Source: Arthrobacter ipis (GTDB lineage: Bacteria; Actinomycetota; Actinomycetes; Actinomycetales; Micrococcaceae). Taken from it: a stretch of DNA of 64,000 nucleotides. This document shows, piece after piece, positions 1 to 9,601 of the stretch (its first letter is position 1; every line of letters starts with the position of its first letter). The stretch is taken from NCBI RefSeq assembly GCF_014694315.1, contig NZ_JAAOXD010000004.1, positions 62,001 to 126,000 on the forward strand. Reading direction: 5' to 3'. The notes under the pieces were generated by a model. The model saw only the letters and a program-made list of their open reading frames with translations, was not told where the DNA came from and searched no databases. The position numbers and the translations under genes are program-made.

Positions 1-1
1 G

Positions 2-2533
2 TGGGAAACGTCCGTGCCGCGGCGACTGGACGCGGCAGGGTCGGTACCGCTGACGCGGTGGCTCGAGCTGATCCGTCATGTCGAACCGTTGCGTGCCGCG
101 GGGCTGGTGGACGCCCGTATTGCCATCCTCGACGGCGAGCTGGAAGCCGATGACGCAGCAGCAGCCTTTGAACGCGGCTTGGCTGAAGGGTCGCTGGCCG
201 AACGCCGGATCGCTACCGGGTTGGGCGACTTTGATGCCGCGGTGCACGAGCGCACCATCGAGCGGTTCACCACGCGCGCGGAAGCGGTACGCGAGCTGCT
301 CAAAACCAACCTTGCCGCCGGGGTTCTGCGCTCCCGGACGGTCTCGTCGTCGACCTCCGGGCGCATGGGCGAGCTGCAACGGCAACTGACCAGGCAACGA
401 GGTGGGTTGTCCGTTCGAAAACTGATGGAACACTATGCAGACCTCATCACGGGGATCATGCCCTGCACGCTGGTCAGCCCGGATTCGGTGGCGCGGTTCT
501 TCCCTGCCAAGGCCGGTCTGTTTGACATCGTGGTGTTCGATGAAGCCTCACAAATCCGGGTTGCCGACGCGGTGGGTGCCATGGGCCGCGGTGCGTCAGT
601 GGTAGTGGTGGGTGACAGCAAGCAGATGCCGCCCACGTCGTTCGCCGAGATTTCCTCCGACGCCGGCAGCGACGGCGACGCCGAGATCTCCGTGGTGGAG
701 GATATGGAGTCGATCCTTTCCGAGTGCGTGGAAGCGCGGGTGCCGCGGCAGTGGCTGTCCTGGCACTACCGGAGCCAGGACGAATCGCTGATTGCTTTCA
801 GTAACCAGCAGTACTACGACAGCAAGCTTTCCTCGTTCCCGGGCCCGTCCCACGGGGCTGCGAATTCGGGTGTCCGCGGGCACGGGGTGAACTTTGTCCG
901 GGTTGACGGCCAGTTCCACCGCTCGGGGCCGTCCAAGGTCCTCCGTACCAATCCTGTGGAGGCTGCTGCGGTGGTGGCCGAGATCCGTCGCAGGTTTGAT
1001 GCTGATCCGGCGGGGACTCCCTCCATCGGTGTGGTGACGTTCAACCTGCAGCAGCGTGCCCTGATTGAAGGGCTGCTGCGCGACACGGAAGAGCCGCGCA
1101 TTGTCGCTGCCCTGGACGAGGATTCAGAAGGGCTTTTCGTCAAAAACCTTGAGAACGTGCAGGGCGATGAGCGGGACGTCATCCTGTTCTCGACCGGGTT
1201 CAGCAAGAATGACAAGGGATATCTGCCGTTGAACTTTGGTCCCTTGAACCGGTCTGGTGGGGAGCGGCGCCTTAACGTTGCTGTCACCCGTGCACGCCGG
1301 CAAGTTGTTGTTTTTTCCAGCTTCAACCCGGCCGATCTGCGCTCGGAGGAAACCAGCTCCGTTGGCATCAAGCACTTGCGGTCCTACCTTGATCTCGCCG
1401 AACAGGGGACTGCCGCGCTACCTTACGATGGGCGCCGCGCCGCCAGTATTGACCTGCACCGGGAAGAGATTGCCGATGCGCTGCGGGACCGAGGCTTTGT
1501 CATTGCAACAGACGTGGGGCTGTCCGACTTCAAAGTTGATATCAGCGTTGCCGTTCCCGACAACCCCAACCGCCCGTTGATGGCCGTCCTTCTGGACAGC
1601 CCCGCGTGGGCTGCCCGCCGGACGGCGGGCGACCGGGACGGGCTTCCCGGGGATGTTCTTACCCGCATGATGCGCTGGCCCTCAGTGCAGCGGGTCTGGC
1701 TACCGGCCTGGCTGGCCGACCGGGACGCCGTGCTGGACAAGCTTGAAGCTGCTCTGGAGGAAGCGTACGAGGCGGCGGCTCCTGCTTCAGAACCTCAGGA
1801 TGCGTTGACTGGCGGAACTCCCGCGGTGACGCGCTCCGGACGACGGGCGGCAGAAGCGGCCGCACCTGAGCAGGAGTTCGTTCTGGTCGCAGGCAAGGAC
1901 ACTTCGCCTCTTGGCCAGGGAACCCTCCTGGAGGCCTTTCAAGCGAACCCTAGGCCAGCCACGCTTGTAACCGTATCCGCCCAGTCCAGCTACGAGCCTT
2001 GGACTGTCCGGCGCTTCGGCGGCCTTGAAGTACTGGACACGCTTCGCTCCCGCCGCTCCGTAACAGCCGTACGTGAAGCTATCCAAGATGTGATCGCAGC
2101 AGAAGGACCTATCCACCAGGAGCGGCTCGCCAAGCTCGTCTGCGCTGCTTTTGAACTCAACAAGGTGAACTCGCAAAGGGCAAATTCCGTACTCGATGTT
2201 TTGGACGAATCGCTCCACTACTGCGACGCCGACGGTTTTATCTGGGACGCCTCGGTTGACCGGGAGATGTGGGAGCAGTTCCGCCCGAACAGCGCTGACA
2301 TCACGAGGAAGCCTGAGCACATCAGCGTTGTCGAAATTCGGAACGCGATGGTCGACATCGTGCGGCTCTCCGGTGGCATCGCAGTGGACGAGCTCCACCG
2401 AGAAACCATCAGGACTTTCGGTGGTAAGCGTTTGACGGCAGGTGTGACAGCCCGCCTGAACGAAGGACTGCAGTATGGCGTCGACACGAAGAGGCTTGAG
2501 CTTCGAGGTGCATTCGTGCAGCTGGCTAGCTAG
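2..2533 (+). CDS. SF1 DNA/RNA helicase, DUF4011/DUF3320-type, C-terminal part (5' truncated by window edge)
   Basis: This is the C-terminal ~840 residues of a giant superfamily-1 helicase. The frame is open to the left edge, so the true start and the Walker A loop lie outside the window. Visible in order: helicase motif II (VVFDEAS, about base 530), motif III (GDSKQMPPTSF, about 610), a motif V region (ENVQGDERDVI, about 1150), motif VI (LNVAVTRARRQVVVF, about 1275), a restriction-endonuclease-like stretch (about 1450-1740: HREEIADALRDRGF, then a VDISVAVPD core), and a winged C-terminal region typical of DUF3320 (about 2060-2500). Helicase-nuclease fusions of this kind are often found among genome-defence genes, but that role is inference here. 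A hydrolase gene follows after 126 bp on the same strand. Confidence 0.85.
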   Translation, partial: WETSVPRRLDAAGSVPLTRWLELIRHVEPLRAAGLVDARIAILDGELEADDAAAAFERGLAEGSLAERRIATGLGDFDAAVHERTIERFTTRAEAVRELLKTNLAAGVLRSRTVSSSTSGRMGELQRQLTRQRGGLSVRKLMEHYADLITGIMPCTLVSPDSVARFFPAKAGLFDIVVFDEASQIRVADAVGAMGRGASVVVVGDSKQMPPTSFAEISSDAGSDGDAEISVVEDMESILSECVEARVPRQWLSWHYRSQDESLIAFSNQQYYDSKLSSFPGPSHGAANSGVRGHGVNFVRVDGQFHRSGPSKVLRTNPVEAAAVVAEIRRRFDADPAGTPSIGVVTFNLQQRALIEGLLRDTEEPRIVAALDEDSEGLFVKNLENVQGDERDVILFSTGFSKNDKGYLPLNFGPLNRSGGERRLNVAVTRARRQVVVFSSFNPADLRSEETSSVGIKHLRSYLDLAEQGTAALPYDGRRAASIDLHREEIADALRDRGFVIATDVGLSDFKVDISVAVPDNPNRPLMAVLLDSPAWAARRTAGDRDGLPGDVLTRMMRWPSVQRVWLPAWLADRDAVLDKLEAALEEAYEAAAPASEPQDALTGGTPAVTRSGRRAAEAAAPEQEFVLVAGKDTSPLGQGTLLEAFQANPRPATLVTVSAQSSYEPWTVRRFGGLEVLDTLRSRRSVTAVREAIQDVIAAEGPIHQERLAKLVCAAFELNKVNSQRANSVLDVLDESLHYCDADGFIWDASVDREMWEQFRPNSADITRKPEHISVVEIRNAMVDIVRLSGGIAVDELHRETIRTFGGKRLTAGVTARLNEGLQYGVDTKRLELRGAFVQLAS

Positions 2534-2659
2534 GCGAATAAGGCATTTAGGCAATCATTGATTTTTCCCAGAAGGCATAGCAAGCGGGCCTGCAGATGCC
2601 GTTAGCTAGCTGGCGCTCGCACCCTAAACAAATTGATTCAAATTTTGATCGGAGTTCCC

Positions 2660-4513
2660 ATGTCCCAAGAACCCACACTGCTCTTTCTGCACGGCGTCGG
2701 AGACGGAAACAGAGACCGTGCCTGGCTGACTGGCCTTGAGGCGGCGTTATCGCGCCTGGGGTATCCGGGCATAAACCCTGAACGCATACTTGCACCCAGG
2801 TATGCTCACGCACTCAGGGACAGTGATGAATCCTTCCCTCTTCCGAAGATTAACGTCAAGCAGCCTGCGAGGGATAAGGTCCGCCAGAATCGCCGGGATT
2901 TTGAGCGACGCACAGCTGCGCTGGAGTTTCGGTTAGGAAGACATGACCAGGGAACCGGCTGGGGTGGCGCCGAACTAGTGGTTAACGGGGCGGCGAACCT
3001 TCCCGGTTTCGCGCAAGTCCGAAAGTACCTCGGTGACGCTGACGTCAGAGCACAGGTTCTGCGGCTCATCCTTAGCAAACTGCCCGGCGCCGGCCGGATA
3101 GTAATTGTTGGTCATAGCCTAGGTTCAGTAATTGCTGCAGACCTGATTCAGCGGTTACCAAAAGAGCTCGTGGTGGTCGGCTTGGTCACCATCGGCAGCC
3201 CACTGGCGAGCGGCAGATTCAATGTCGACAAACTGCGCGAAAATATGCAGGAGCCACCCACCAACTTGGCTTGGTGGGCAAATTTCTGGAACGTGCTGGA
3301 CCCAGTAGCGGCCCACAGGGGCCTGTCGTCGGTGTACAACTGGATGCTTGACTTCCGAATTGGAACCGGATTCAACCACCACGTACACGACGCCGAAACG
3401 TACCTTTCACACGATGCCGTCGCCGAAGCCGTGGGGTTTGGGCTCTTCGGATCCAAGTCCAAGGAAATCGTCCTAGCGGAGCGAGGTCTCGATATTCCAC
3501 TGGATGCGTCTGAACTGACTGCCTTGGTGGCACTGCGTTATGCCCATCTGCTCAAGGAACGGCTTGACGGCGAACAGGGTATTCGATTTGCTGGAGCGTT
3601 GCGGCAAGTGCAGGCCACAGTCGTCGATGAAATTCGTCAAAGGAATAAGGAAGCGGGGAGGCCGCTGCCCTCTCAAGTTGCAAGGCTGGCCTTCGACGCA
3701 TCAGACTCGAATGCGAACGTCCCTGAGCCCCTGCCGAGCCGTCATCTCACCAAAGAGGACGCGGTAACGCTACTGACAGTTCTGGCATCCGAAAATGTGA
3801 TCCGGCCGTTTGATATCAATGTAGACCGCGGTAAATGGCTCGGCGCAATGCGGGAGCTTACCTCGGAGATGGGGTTGGGTAGCCAGTACGGTACTCACGT
3901 TTTTGAGGCTGCCAAAGAGGCCCAAGATGTGCTCAGTGGAGCGCTCGTAATTGATTGGAAGAAATGGGGAGCACTCGGCGCGGGTGCCGTTGCACTAGTC
4001 GTTGCTACCGGCGGCCTGGCCCTGGCTGCGGCACCTGGGGTAGTCGGGGCCGCAGTCATCACGAGTGCCCTGGCCGGATTCGGTCCTGGAGGGATGATTG
4101 GTGGACTTCTAACTGCGGGAACGCTGGTGGGTGCGGGTGGTGGTGGCATCGCCTTTAGCCTTGCCAGCCCCGGCACTTCAGCCGAAACCGTCGAAGCAGT
4201 GATTCAGCGCCGCTTGGCGGCCGCAATACTGCGCCGGCGGCAAAACCTTGAACCGGACTACGCGTTGTGGAGCATCCTAACTTCAAATGAGATAACAGTC
4301 CGCCGCGAATATGAGCGGCTGGACGAGTTCTCCGATGAGTCCGCTCAGGCACTGAGAGAACTGAAGAAGAAGCTTGAGACAATTGGAAGGGCAATGAAGT
4401 ACTTGTCCGAGAACGGCCTTGAGCCGAAGCTGGTTGAAGATCTAGCGGAAGATGCAGAGGACCTGGCGGAGAGCCAGGACACTGCTGCGCGCCAGCCCTC
4501 ACCACTTAGCTAG
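2660..4513 (+). CDS. Alpha/beta hydrolase with C-terminal glycine-rich membrane segments
   Basis: The 617-residue protein opens with a lipase-like strand and oxyanion region (LLFLHGVGDG). The nucleophile elbow GHSLG places the catalytic Ser at residue 153. A long central region has no family I recognise. From about residue 435 come two very hydrophobic Gly/Ala-rich stretches (about bases 3960-4165), likely a membrane hairpin, followed by a charged, probably coiled-coil tail. I chose the ATG at 2660 because GGAG sits 5 bases upstream; an upstream TTG at 2633 has no ribosome site. GC content is lower than in the neighbouring metabolic genes, which fits acquisition. The substrate is unknown; a lipid-acting, membrane-associated effector is one possibility, not shown. 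Confidence 0.75.
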   Translation: MSQEPTLLFLHGVGDGNRDRAWLTGLEAALSRLGYPGINPERILAPRYAHALRDSDESFPLPKINVKQPARDKVRQNRRDFERRTAALEFRLGRHDQGTGWGGAELVVNGAANLPGFAQVRKYLGDADVRAQVLRLILSKLPGAGRIVIVGHSLGSVIAADLIQRLPKELVVVGLVTIGSPLASGRFNVDKLRENMQEPPTNLAWWANFWNVLDPVAAHRGLSSVYNWMLDFRIGTGFNHHVHDAETYLSHDAVAEAVGFGLFGSKSKEIVLAERGLDIPLDASELTALVALRYAHLLKERLDGEQGIRFAGALRQVQATVVDEIRQRNKEAGRPLPSQVARLAFDASDSNANVPEPLPSRHLTKEDAVTLLTVLASENVIRPFDINVDRGKWLGAMRELTSEMGLGSQYGTHVFEAAKEAQDVLSGALVIDWKKWGALGAGAVALVVATGGLALAAAPGVVGAAVITSALAGFGPGGMIGGLLTAGTLVGAGGGGIAFSLASPGTSAETVEAVIQRRLAAAILRRRQNLEPDYALWSILTSNEITVRREYERLDEFSDESAQALRELKKKLETIGRAMKYLSENGLEPKLVEDLAEDAEDLAESQDTAARQPSPLS

Positions 4514-4706
4514 GCGTACTGTTCACCGAGGTTGGGAACGCACGGCTCGCAGCCTTATGCCCAGGGCCGGTGGGCGCGTCATAATCGGCCAGTTCTTGAT
4601 CTTACAAATGGTTTGAGGGGACTTGGCCCGGCGATCTGTTTCAGCCGGCCGTTCCGTACTGTGACCACCCGAGGGCGTTTCGACGTCGAATGAAGATGGA
4701 GACTCA

Positions 4707-5339
4707 ATGCTCATAAAGTTGCTCAAAGCGCGGGTTCTGCTTTGGCCTGTTCTGCTGATCATCGTGCTAGTTGTTGCGGGAACGGGCGCCGCTTTCGCAT
4801 TCGGTGGACTCAACGCTCTCGCTCTCAGTTCGCTGTTCACCAGCAGCGCGAACGAACGCGATTCGCAGGTGATTCAGGCTGTCACGCGCGTGCAAGAGGT
4901 CGCCTTGCTAAGTCTTCACATCGAGGGTGTCTCGAGGAACGAAAGCAGCGGAGAGATTTTCGGCGTGGCCGTACCCGCGAGCGAGAAGACGACGCTGATC
5001 CAGTACAAGTTCGACGCAAAATTAGGCATCGATGGGTCACAGGTGACGATCGAACCCACCGGCCCAGAGTCGTTTCGGGTGACTGTCCCTCAATTCATTG
5101 GCATCGGCTTTGACGATCCCGTGTTCGAGGACCCCCTCGAAAGCAGCAACGCGCTTGGCTGGCTGGCAACGCCAGCCGTTCAAACTCGCATGGTGAACAA
5201 CATCCTCAGTGACGAGAACAAGCAGAAGTACATCTCCCAAAACGAAGCAGCGCTGAAGGAGCAGGCCAGGGTTTTCTACTCCGGGCTCATCGCAAGCGTT
5301 GATCCCGAAATCACCATCGACTTTGCGTTCGCAGGATAG
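4707..5339 (+). CDS. Membrane-anchored DUF4230-like protein
   Basis: The 210-residue protein has an N-terminal membrane anchor (residues about 9-35, LLIIVLVVAGTGAAFAFGG) followed by one globular extracytoplasmic domain. Its length and layout (anchor, a VQEVALLSLHIEGV-like start, a mixed beta domain, a C-terminal helix with KEQARVFYSGLI) resemble DUF4230, a family of unknown function. The start at 4707 is supported by GGAG five bases upstream. The 193-base gap behind the hydrolase holds nothing I recognise, so it may be a separate transcription unit. It converges with the GNAT gene. Family assignment is by pattern only and needs a profile search. Confidence 0.6.
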   Translation: MLIKLLKARVLLWPVLLIIVLVVAGTGAAFAFGGLNALALSSLFTSSANERDSQVIQAVTRVQEVALLSLHIEGVSRNESSGEIFGVAVPASEKTTLIQYKFDAKLGIDGSQVTIEPTGPESFRVTVPQFIGIGFDDPVFEDPLESSNALGWLATPAVQTRMVNNILSDENKQKYISQNEAALKEQARVFYSGLIASVDPEITIDFAFAG

Positions 5340-5473
5340 ATGCCGGCGGCGCTCCGTCCTCGCCGCATGAGCCCGAGAGTATGCTGCCGCAGTGACGTCT
5401 CCGGGTGCGCGCCCAGGACCTTGGCGCCGTCGTTGTTGCGGGCAATGCCTCTGCTCTTTGGGGTTCGGCAGGA

Positions 5474-6013
5474 TCAACCCCGGCCGAGTCGGGCGCCGTT
5501 TTCGACAAGCTCGACCACCGCCAACTCCAACCGGAACACCCACAGCAGCACATCCTCACCCGGCACGTACCAGTCGCGGGCCGGGACCCTCCGGAAGCCC
5601 AGGGATTCGTAAAGAGCATGCGCCCGTTCCATGAACGTCGCGCTCGTTATGCTGATCGCCCTGATATTCGGCAACGACTCCGCGTGTTCGATGACCCGCC
5701 GGACAACGGCACGCCCAACGCCGCCGCCTTGAACGGCAGGATCAACCGCGAGCATGCGGAACTCGAGCTCATTTTCCATTGCGATCTCGCTGTACGGTTG
5801 CCCTGCGAAGGTGAGCGTCACTGCCGCCACGACTGCGCCCGATGATTCGGCGACCCACACCTCGGCATGCTTCGCCCGGTGTTCCACGTCATCCAGCGCA
5901 CTCATGTATGGGTGGTCGGCAGCGAAGTGCCCGGCGTGGAGGTACGCCTCTCGCGTGATTCTCTGGACCTCTGGATAGTCGGCGGCCGTTGCCAGCCTGA
6001 AAACCACAGTCAC
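5474..6013 (-). CDS. GNAT-family N-acetyltransferase
   Basis: This 179-residue GNAT protein would transfer an acetyl group from acetyl-CoA to an unknown amine. Motif A, the acetyl-CoA loop, is visible as LAVDPAVQGGGVGRAVVRRV (about residues 90-109), followed by the ALYESLGFRR helix of motif B. It begins with GTG inside the stop region of rbsK (GTGA overlap, 6010-6013), so the two genes are translationally coupled. The last ~12 residues (VVELVENGARLG) are encoded by a stretch related to the 'TTCGACAAGCTC.ACCA' intergenic repeat, suggesting the gene end has run into a repeat copy. Confidence 0.88.
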   Translation of the reverse strand: MTVVFRLATAADYPEVQRITREAYLHAGHFAADHPYMSALDDVEHRAKHAEVWVAESSGAVVAAVTLTFAGQPYSEIAMENELEFRMLAVDPAVQGGGVGRAVVRRVIEHAESLPNIRAISITSATFMERAHALYESLGFRRVPARDWYVPGEDVLLWVFRLELAVVELVENGARLGRG

Positions 6014-6882
6014 GGCGCAGCAACCCCGGTCCCAGCCACCCGCTCAACGTACTCCTCGAGTCGCGCCAGCACCGGCTGCGAGGACTCATCACCCACTGCG
6101 TCTGCCCCTACGGCATTGGCCACCGCCAGCGCACGCTCATAGGAAAGCCCTGAACGAAGCGCCAGAACAAGCGCCGCGCAGAAGGCATCTCCCGCACCGA
6201 TGGTGTTGGCCACCGCCACCGACGAGGCCGGCGCCTCGGCCACTTTGCGTCCGCGCTCGAACATCGCCGAGCCGTCCTTCCCGTACGTCACGGCCACGAG
6301 CTTCACGGAAGCCAGTGCAGGAATCAGCTCGTACTCCGTCTCGTTGACGATCACCAGGTCGCACCGCTCCAGCAGCTCCGCCGGCAGGTCCATAGCAGGC
6401 GCGGCGTTCAGCACGAAGAACCCGGTGGACCTCCGGGCGGCCTCCAGCACCACCGGCAGGCCGACCTCGAGCTGGCACAGCACCGTCTCGTCCGGCCCAA
6501 ACTCCACGCCCTCCAAGGAAAACGCAGCGTTGGCCCCCGGGCACACCACAATCTGGTTCTCGCCGTCGCGGTCCACCACGATCAGCGCGGTGCCGGTCGC
6601 GTCGCCGTCGAGCACCGCCACATCAGCGGTGTCCACGCCCGCTCCGGAAAGGGCCTCCAACATCCGCCGGCCCTGGGCGTCGTCGCCCACCGCGCCGATC
6701 ATCCGCGCGCTCCCGCCCAGACGTGCAGCTGCAACGGCCTGGTTGGCTCCCTTGCCGCCCGGCTGCTGCTGCAGCACGCCGCCGCCGATGGTTTCCCCGG
6801 CAGTGGGAAGCCGATCGGTGGTGGCAATGATGTCCAGGTTGATGCTGCCGACGACGGTGACGGCAGGAAGCTGAGTGCTCAT
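6010..6882 (-). CDS. rbsK: Ribokinase (PfkB family)
   Basis: The 290-residue PfkB sugar kinase is predicted to phosphorylate D-ribose to ribose 5-phosphate. The N-terminal signature GSINLDI, the GGKGANQAVAAARLGG substrate loop (about residue 43) and the C-terminal NTIGAGDAFCAALVLAL motif with the catalytic Asp are all present, and the length is normal for RbsK. ATG at 6882 is preceded by AGGA seven bases upstream. It is divergent from an MFS transporter and a nucleoside hydrolase. This suggests that ribose released from imported nucleosides is its substrate, although deoxyribose or another pentose cannot be excluded. Confidence 0.88.
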   Translation of the reverse strand: MSTQLPAVTVVGSINLDIIATTDRLPTAGETIGGGVLQQQPGGKGANQAVAAARLGGSARMIGAVGDDAQGRRMLEALSGAGVDTADVAVLDGDATGTALIVVDRDGENQIVVCPGANAAFSLEGVEFGPDETVLCQLEVGLPVVLEAARRSTGFFVLNAAPAMDLPAELLERCDLVIVNETEYELIPALASVKLVAVTYGKDGSAMFERGRKVAEAPASSVAVANTIGAGDAFCAALVLALRSGLSYERALAVANAVGADAVGDESSQPVLARLEEYVERVAGTGVAAP

Positions 6883-6964
6883 AAGGAAGTCCTATCAGGT
6901 CGAGCCAGGGGCGGCTGAATTAGGAAATAGTGTACGGCATGGTTGTACTTGTTCGTCATACATG

Positions 6965-6977
6965 GTTGTATAACAAC
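6965..6977. promoter_or_regulatory. Operator-like palindrome GTTGT-ATA-ACAAC
   Basis: A perfect 5-bp inverted repeat with a 3-bp centre lies in the rbsK/MFS divergent promoter region, 48 bases before the transporter start. A second 'CATGGTTGTA' sequence lies about 30 bp upstream. The same GTTGT-N3-ACAAC layout recurs at 12586-12598 and, with one mismatch, in front of the GntR gene at 27189-27201. Probable regulator site; the regulator is inferred. Confidence 0.5.
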
Positions 6978-7024
6978 TGATTTCCCATCCGCAGGACCCC
7001 CTGCAGAGAACAATGGAGTTTGAT

Positions 7025-8455
7025 GTGAACACCCCAGCCAGCGCCACCGCCTCGCCGCCCACCGCCGTCGAAAGCGAAACCGATGTGAACAGACTTGGCG
7101 GCCGTCCCGCCGCCCTGCTCATTTCCACCCTGCTGCTCGGCGTGCTGTCCTTCCAGCTCAACGCCAGCATGGTCACCCCGGCCCTGCCGCGGATCGCCGC
7201 CAGCTTCGGCCAGGCCCCCGACGCGGCCGCCCCCGTGCAGTCCATGTTCTTCCTCGCCGGCGCCATCGCCGGCCCCGTAATCGGACGGTGGAGCGACTTC
7301 ATCGGCCGCCGTGCGGCGCTCCTGCTGGTGCTGGCCATCATGAGCGCCGGCACCATCCTCTGCATCGCGGCGCCCACGCTGCCGCTGCTCATCACCGGCC
7401 GCTTCCTGCAGGGCGTGTCCAGCGCCGTCTTCGCCCTGTCCTACATCGTGCTCAGCGAAAATCTGCAGCCGCGCGTCTTCGGCACGTCCGTGGGCATCAT
7501 CGCCGCCATCAACGGCGGCATCGGGGGAGTGGACGGCTACGTCGGCGGCCTGATGTCCGAGACCCTCGGCTTCCGGTCCATCTTCGCCGTCGTCCTGGTG
7601 CTCACCGCCGTCGCCGCCGGCTGCATCCTCAAGACGGTCCCGAAGGGACGGCCGCAGCACGTCCGCGGCGCCATGGACTGGTGGGGAGCGGGCTCGCTCT
7701 CGGTGTTCCTGGTGTTCATCACGTACTTCGTCTCCGGCGGGTCGGCCGCCGGCTGGACCGCGCCCGGCACCCTGGCCCTGCTGGCCGGCACCGTCGCGTC
7801 CTTCGCCGCCTTCTGGATGATCGAGAAACGGCGCAGCCACCCGCTCATCGCGGTCCACCACCTGCGCTCACGCCAGGTCTGGCCCGTCATCGCCACCACC
7901 GTGCTGACCCTCGCCGGCATCTTCGCCGTCATGAACTTCACCGTGGTGCTGCTCAGCCAGGACAACCGCTCCGGCTTCGGGCTCAGCCCGTCCCTGTCCG
8001 CCCTGCTGTTCCTCACCCCGGCCGCGCTCATCGGCGTCTTCGCGGCCCCGCTCGCCGGCTGGCTCGCCGGCCGCCGCGGCTGGATCAAGACCCTCCGCAC
8101 CGGCACCGCCCTGAGCCTGGCCTGCGCCGTGGCTGCCGCCTTGTTTTCCGGCAACCAAGTGGCGGTGATGATCGCCGTCGCGGCCCTCGGCATCTTCTAC
8201 AACGGCCTGTTCCTCACTGCCATCAACGGACTCTCCGTCCTGCTTTCCCCCAAGGAAGCACCCGCTTCCCTGCCAAGCATCAACGGCGCCTCCTTCGGCA
8301 TCGGGGCGAGCCTCGGCGTCGTAATTGTTGCCCCGTTCGCCGCCCAGGCGACCTCCGCCGGCTACGCCACCGCCCTCTGGATCTCGGTGGCCATCACCGC
8401 CGCCGCGTTCATCGTCAGCCTCTTCGTCGCCGCCCCCAAGGGCGAGACCCTCTGA
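7025..8455 (+). CDS. MFS transporter, probable nucleoside or ribose importer
   Basis: This is a ~476-residue, multi-membrane-segment major facilitator protein. The MFS motif is visible in the second and third segments (GPVIGRWSDFIGRRAALLLVL). The fold resembles the 14-segment drug/H+ antiporter group, but its neighbours argue for uptake: the next gene is a nucleoside hydrolase 34 bp downstream and the divergent gene is ribokinase. GTG at 7025 has GGAG six bases upstream, better placed than the in-frame ATG at 7013, so I chose the GTG. Codon use is extremely GC-rich. The substrate is inferred from context only. Confidence 0.82.
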   Translation: MNTPASATASPPTAVESETDVNRLGGRPAALLISTLLLGVLSFQLNASMVTPALPRIAASFGQAPDAAAPVQSMFFLAGAIAGPVIGRWSDFIGRRAALLLVLAIMSAGTILCIAAPTLPLLITGRFLQGVSSAVFALSYIVLSENLQPRVFGTSVGIIAAINGGIGGVDGYVGGLMSETLGFRSIFAVVLVLTAVAAGCILKTVPKGRPQHVRGAMDWWGAGSLSVFLVFITYFVSGGSAAGWTAPGTLALLAGTVASFAAFWMIEKRRSHPLIAVHHLRSRQVWPVIATTVLTLAGIFAVMNFTVVLLSQDNRSGFGLSPSLSALLFLTPAALIGVFAAPLAGWLAGRRGWIKTLRTGTALSLACAVAAALFSGNQVAVMIAVAALGIFYNGLFLTAINGLSVLLSPKEAPASLPSINGASFGIGASLGVVIVAPFAAQATSAGYATALWISVAITAAAFIVSLFVAAPKGETL

Positions 8456-8489
8456 ACCCTTGTCCCTGACTGAAAGAAGGACCACACCC

Positions 8490-9491
8490 ATGACCAGCCA
8501 CCCGTTCTACCTCGACTGCGACACCGGCATCGACGACGCCCTCGCCCTGGCCTACCTGCTCGCCTCGCCCCAGGCGGACGTGCGGGGGATCGGCGCCGTG
8601 AGCGGCAACGTCAGTGCCGCCGTCGGCGCCCGCAACACCCTGGACCTGCTCGAGCTCGCCGGGCACGCGCACATTCCCGTCGCCCTCGGCGCGCACCACC
8701 CCCTCGCCGGTTCCTTCGGCGGCGGGGCGCCGTGGGTGCACGGCGAGAACGGGATCGGGGAGGTTGCGCTTTCTGCGTCCTCTGTTTCTCTTGCACCGGA
8801 GACGGCGGCGGAGATGCTGGTGCGGCTCGCGCATGAGTACCCCGGCACGCTGCGGGTCCTGGCCATCGGCCCGCTGACCAACATCGCCGAGGCGCTGCGG
8901 CTGGAGCCTTCCTTGCCGGAGCTGGTCGCGGAGATCACCATCATGGGTGGCGCCGCCCTGGCCCCGGGCAACCTCACACCCGTGGCGGAGGCGAACATCG
9001 CCAATGACCCCGAGGCCGCCGCGCTGGTGCTGGCCGCCGGCTGGAACGTGACCCTGGTGCCGCTGGACGTGACCATGACCAACGTGCTGGAGGAGAACCA
9101 CCGGCAGGAGCTGCTGGCTTCTTCGGGTCCCGTGCCGCGGGCGCTGGGGGAGATGCTGGGCTACTACTTCAGATTCTACGAGGGCATCTTCGGCCGCGCT
9201 TGCTCCGCCATGCACGATCCCCTGGCGGCGGCGCTCGCGGTGGAGGCCGTTACCGCCGCGGTTGCGCCGGTGGTGCATGTCGACGTCGACACCACTTCCG
9301 GGCCGGGCCGAGGACAGACCGTCTGCGACCTCCGCGGGCTCTACATGGACTACCCGGAGCAGCCCGGCGCCCGCTGCCGCGTGGTGCTGTCGCTTGAGGA
9401 CGACTTCGCGCCGCACCTGGTGGAGACGCTGCTGTCGTTTTCTTCGGAAAGTTCGACGGCGGGCCTCGCCGGGGCGGGCTCACTCACCTAA
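8490..9491 (+). CDS. Inosine-uridine preferring nucleoside hydrolase
   Basis: The 333-residue enzyme is predicted to hydrolyse the N-glycosidic bond of ribonucleosides, giving base plus ribose. The calcium-binding DCDTGIDDA signature (DxDxGxDD, residues 9-16) is intact, as are the middle motif ITIMGGAA and the late MHDPLAAALAV motif. ATG at 8490 follows a GAAAGAAGG ribosome site. It sits 34 bp behind the MFS transporter, probably co-transcribed, and its ribose product fits the divergent rbsK. A diverged 3' fragment of a second nucleoside hydrolase lies at 16700-16945. Confidence 0.9.
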   Translation: MTSHPFYLDCDTGIDDALALAYLLASPQADVRGIGAVSGNVSAAVGARNTLDLLELAGHAHIPVALGAHHPLAGSFGGGAPWVHGENGIGEVALSASSVSLAPETAAEMLVRLAHEYPGTLRVLAIGPLTNIAEALRLEPSLPELVAEITIMGGAALAPGNLTPVAEANIANDPEAAALVLAAGWNVTLVPLDVTMTNVLEENHRQELLASSGPVPRALGEMLGYYFRFYEGIFGRACSAMHDPLAAALAVEAVTAAVAPVVHVDVDTTSGPGRGQTVCDLRGLYMDYPEQPGARCRVVLSLEDDFAPHLVETLLSFSSESSTAGLAGAGSLT

Positions 9492-9494
9492 CGT

Positions 9495-9586
9495 CCACCC
9501 CACCCCTTGGGGTTTTTGCCCAGACATGCAGGCCTGCGAACGATTCACGCCAGCATTGCAGGACAAAAAACTCCGGGGGTGGGGCC
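9495..9586. repeat. Palindromic intergenic element (GTTTTTG...CAAAAAAC type)
   Basis: An imperfect inverted repeat fills the gap between two convergent genes. Its left arm is CCACCCC...GGGGTTTTTGCCCAGACATGC and its right arm is GCATTGCAGGACAAAAAACTCC...GGGTGGGG. The T-run is on the 5' arm and the A-run on the 3' arm on both strands, which is the wrong polarity for an intrinsic terminator. It resembles the better-conserved elements at 38461 and 46043, so I call it a REP-like repeat. Confidence 0.55.
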
Positions 9587-9601
9587 AACGCTTGGACGTC
9601 G

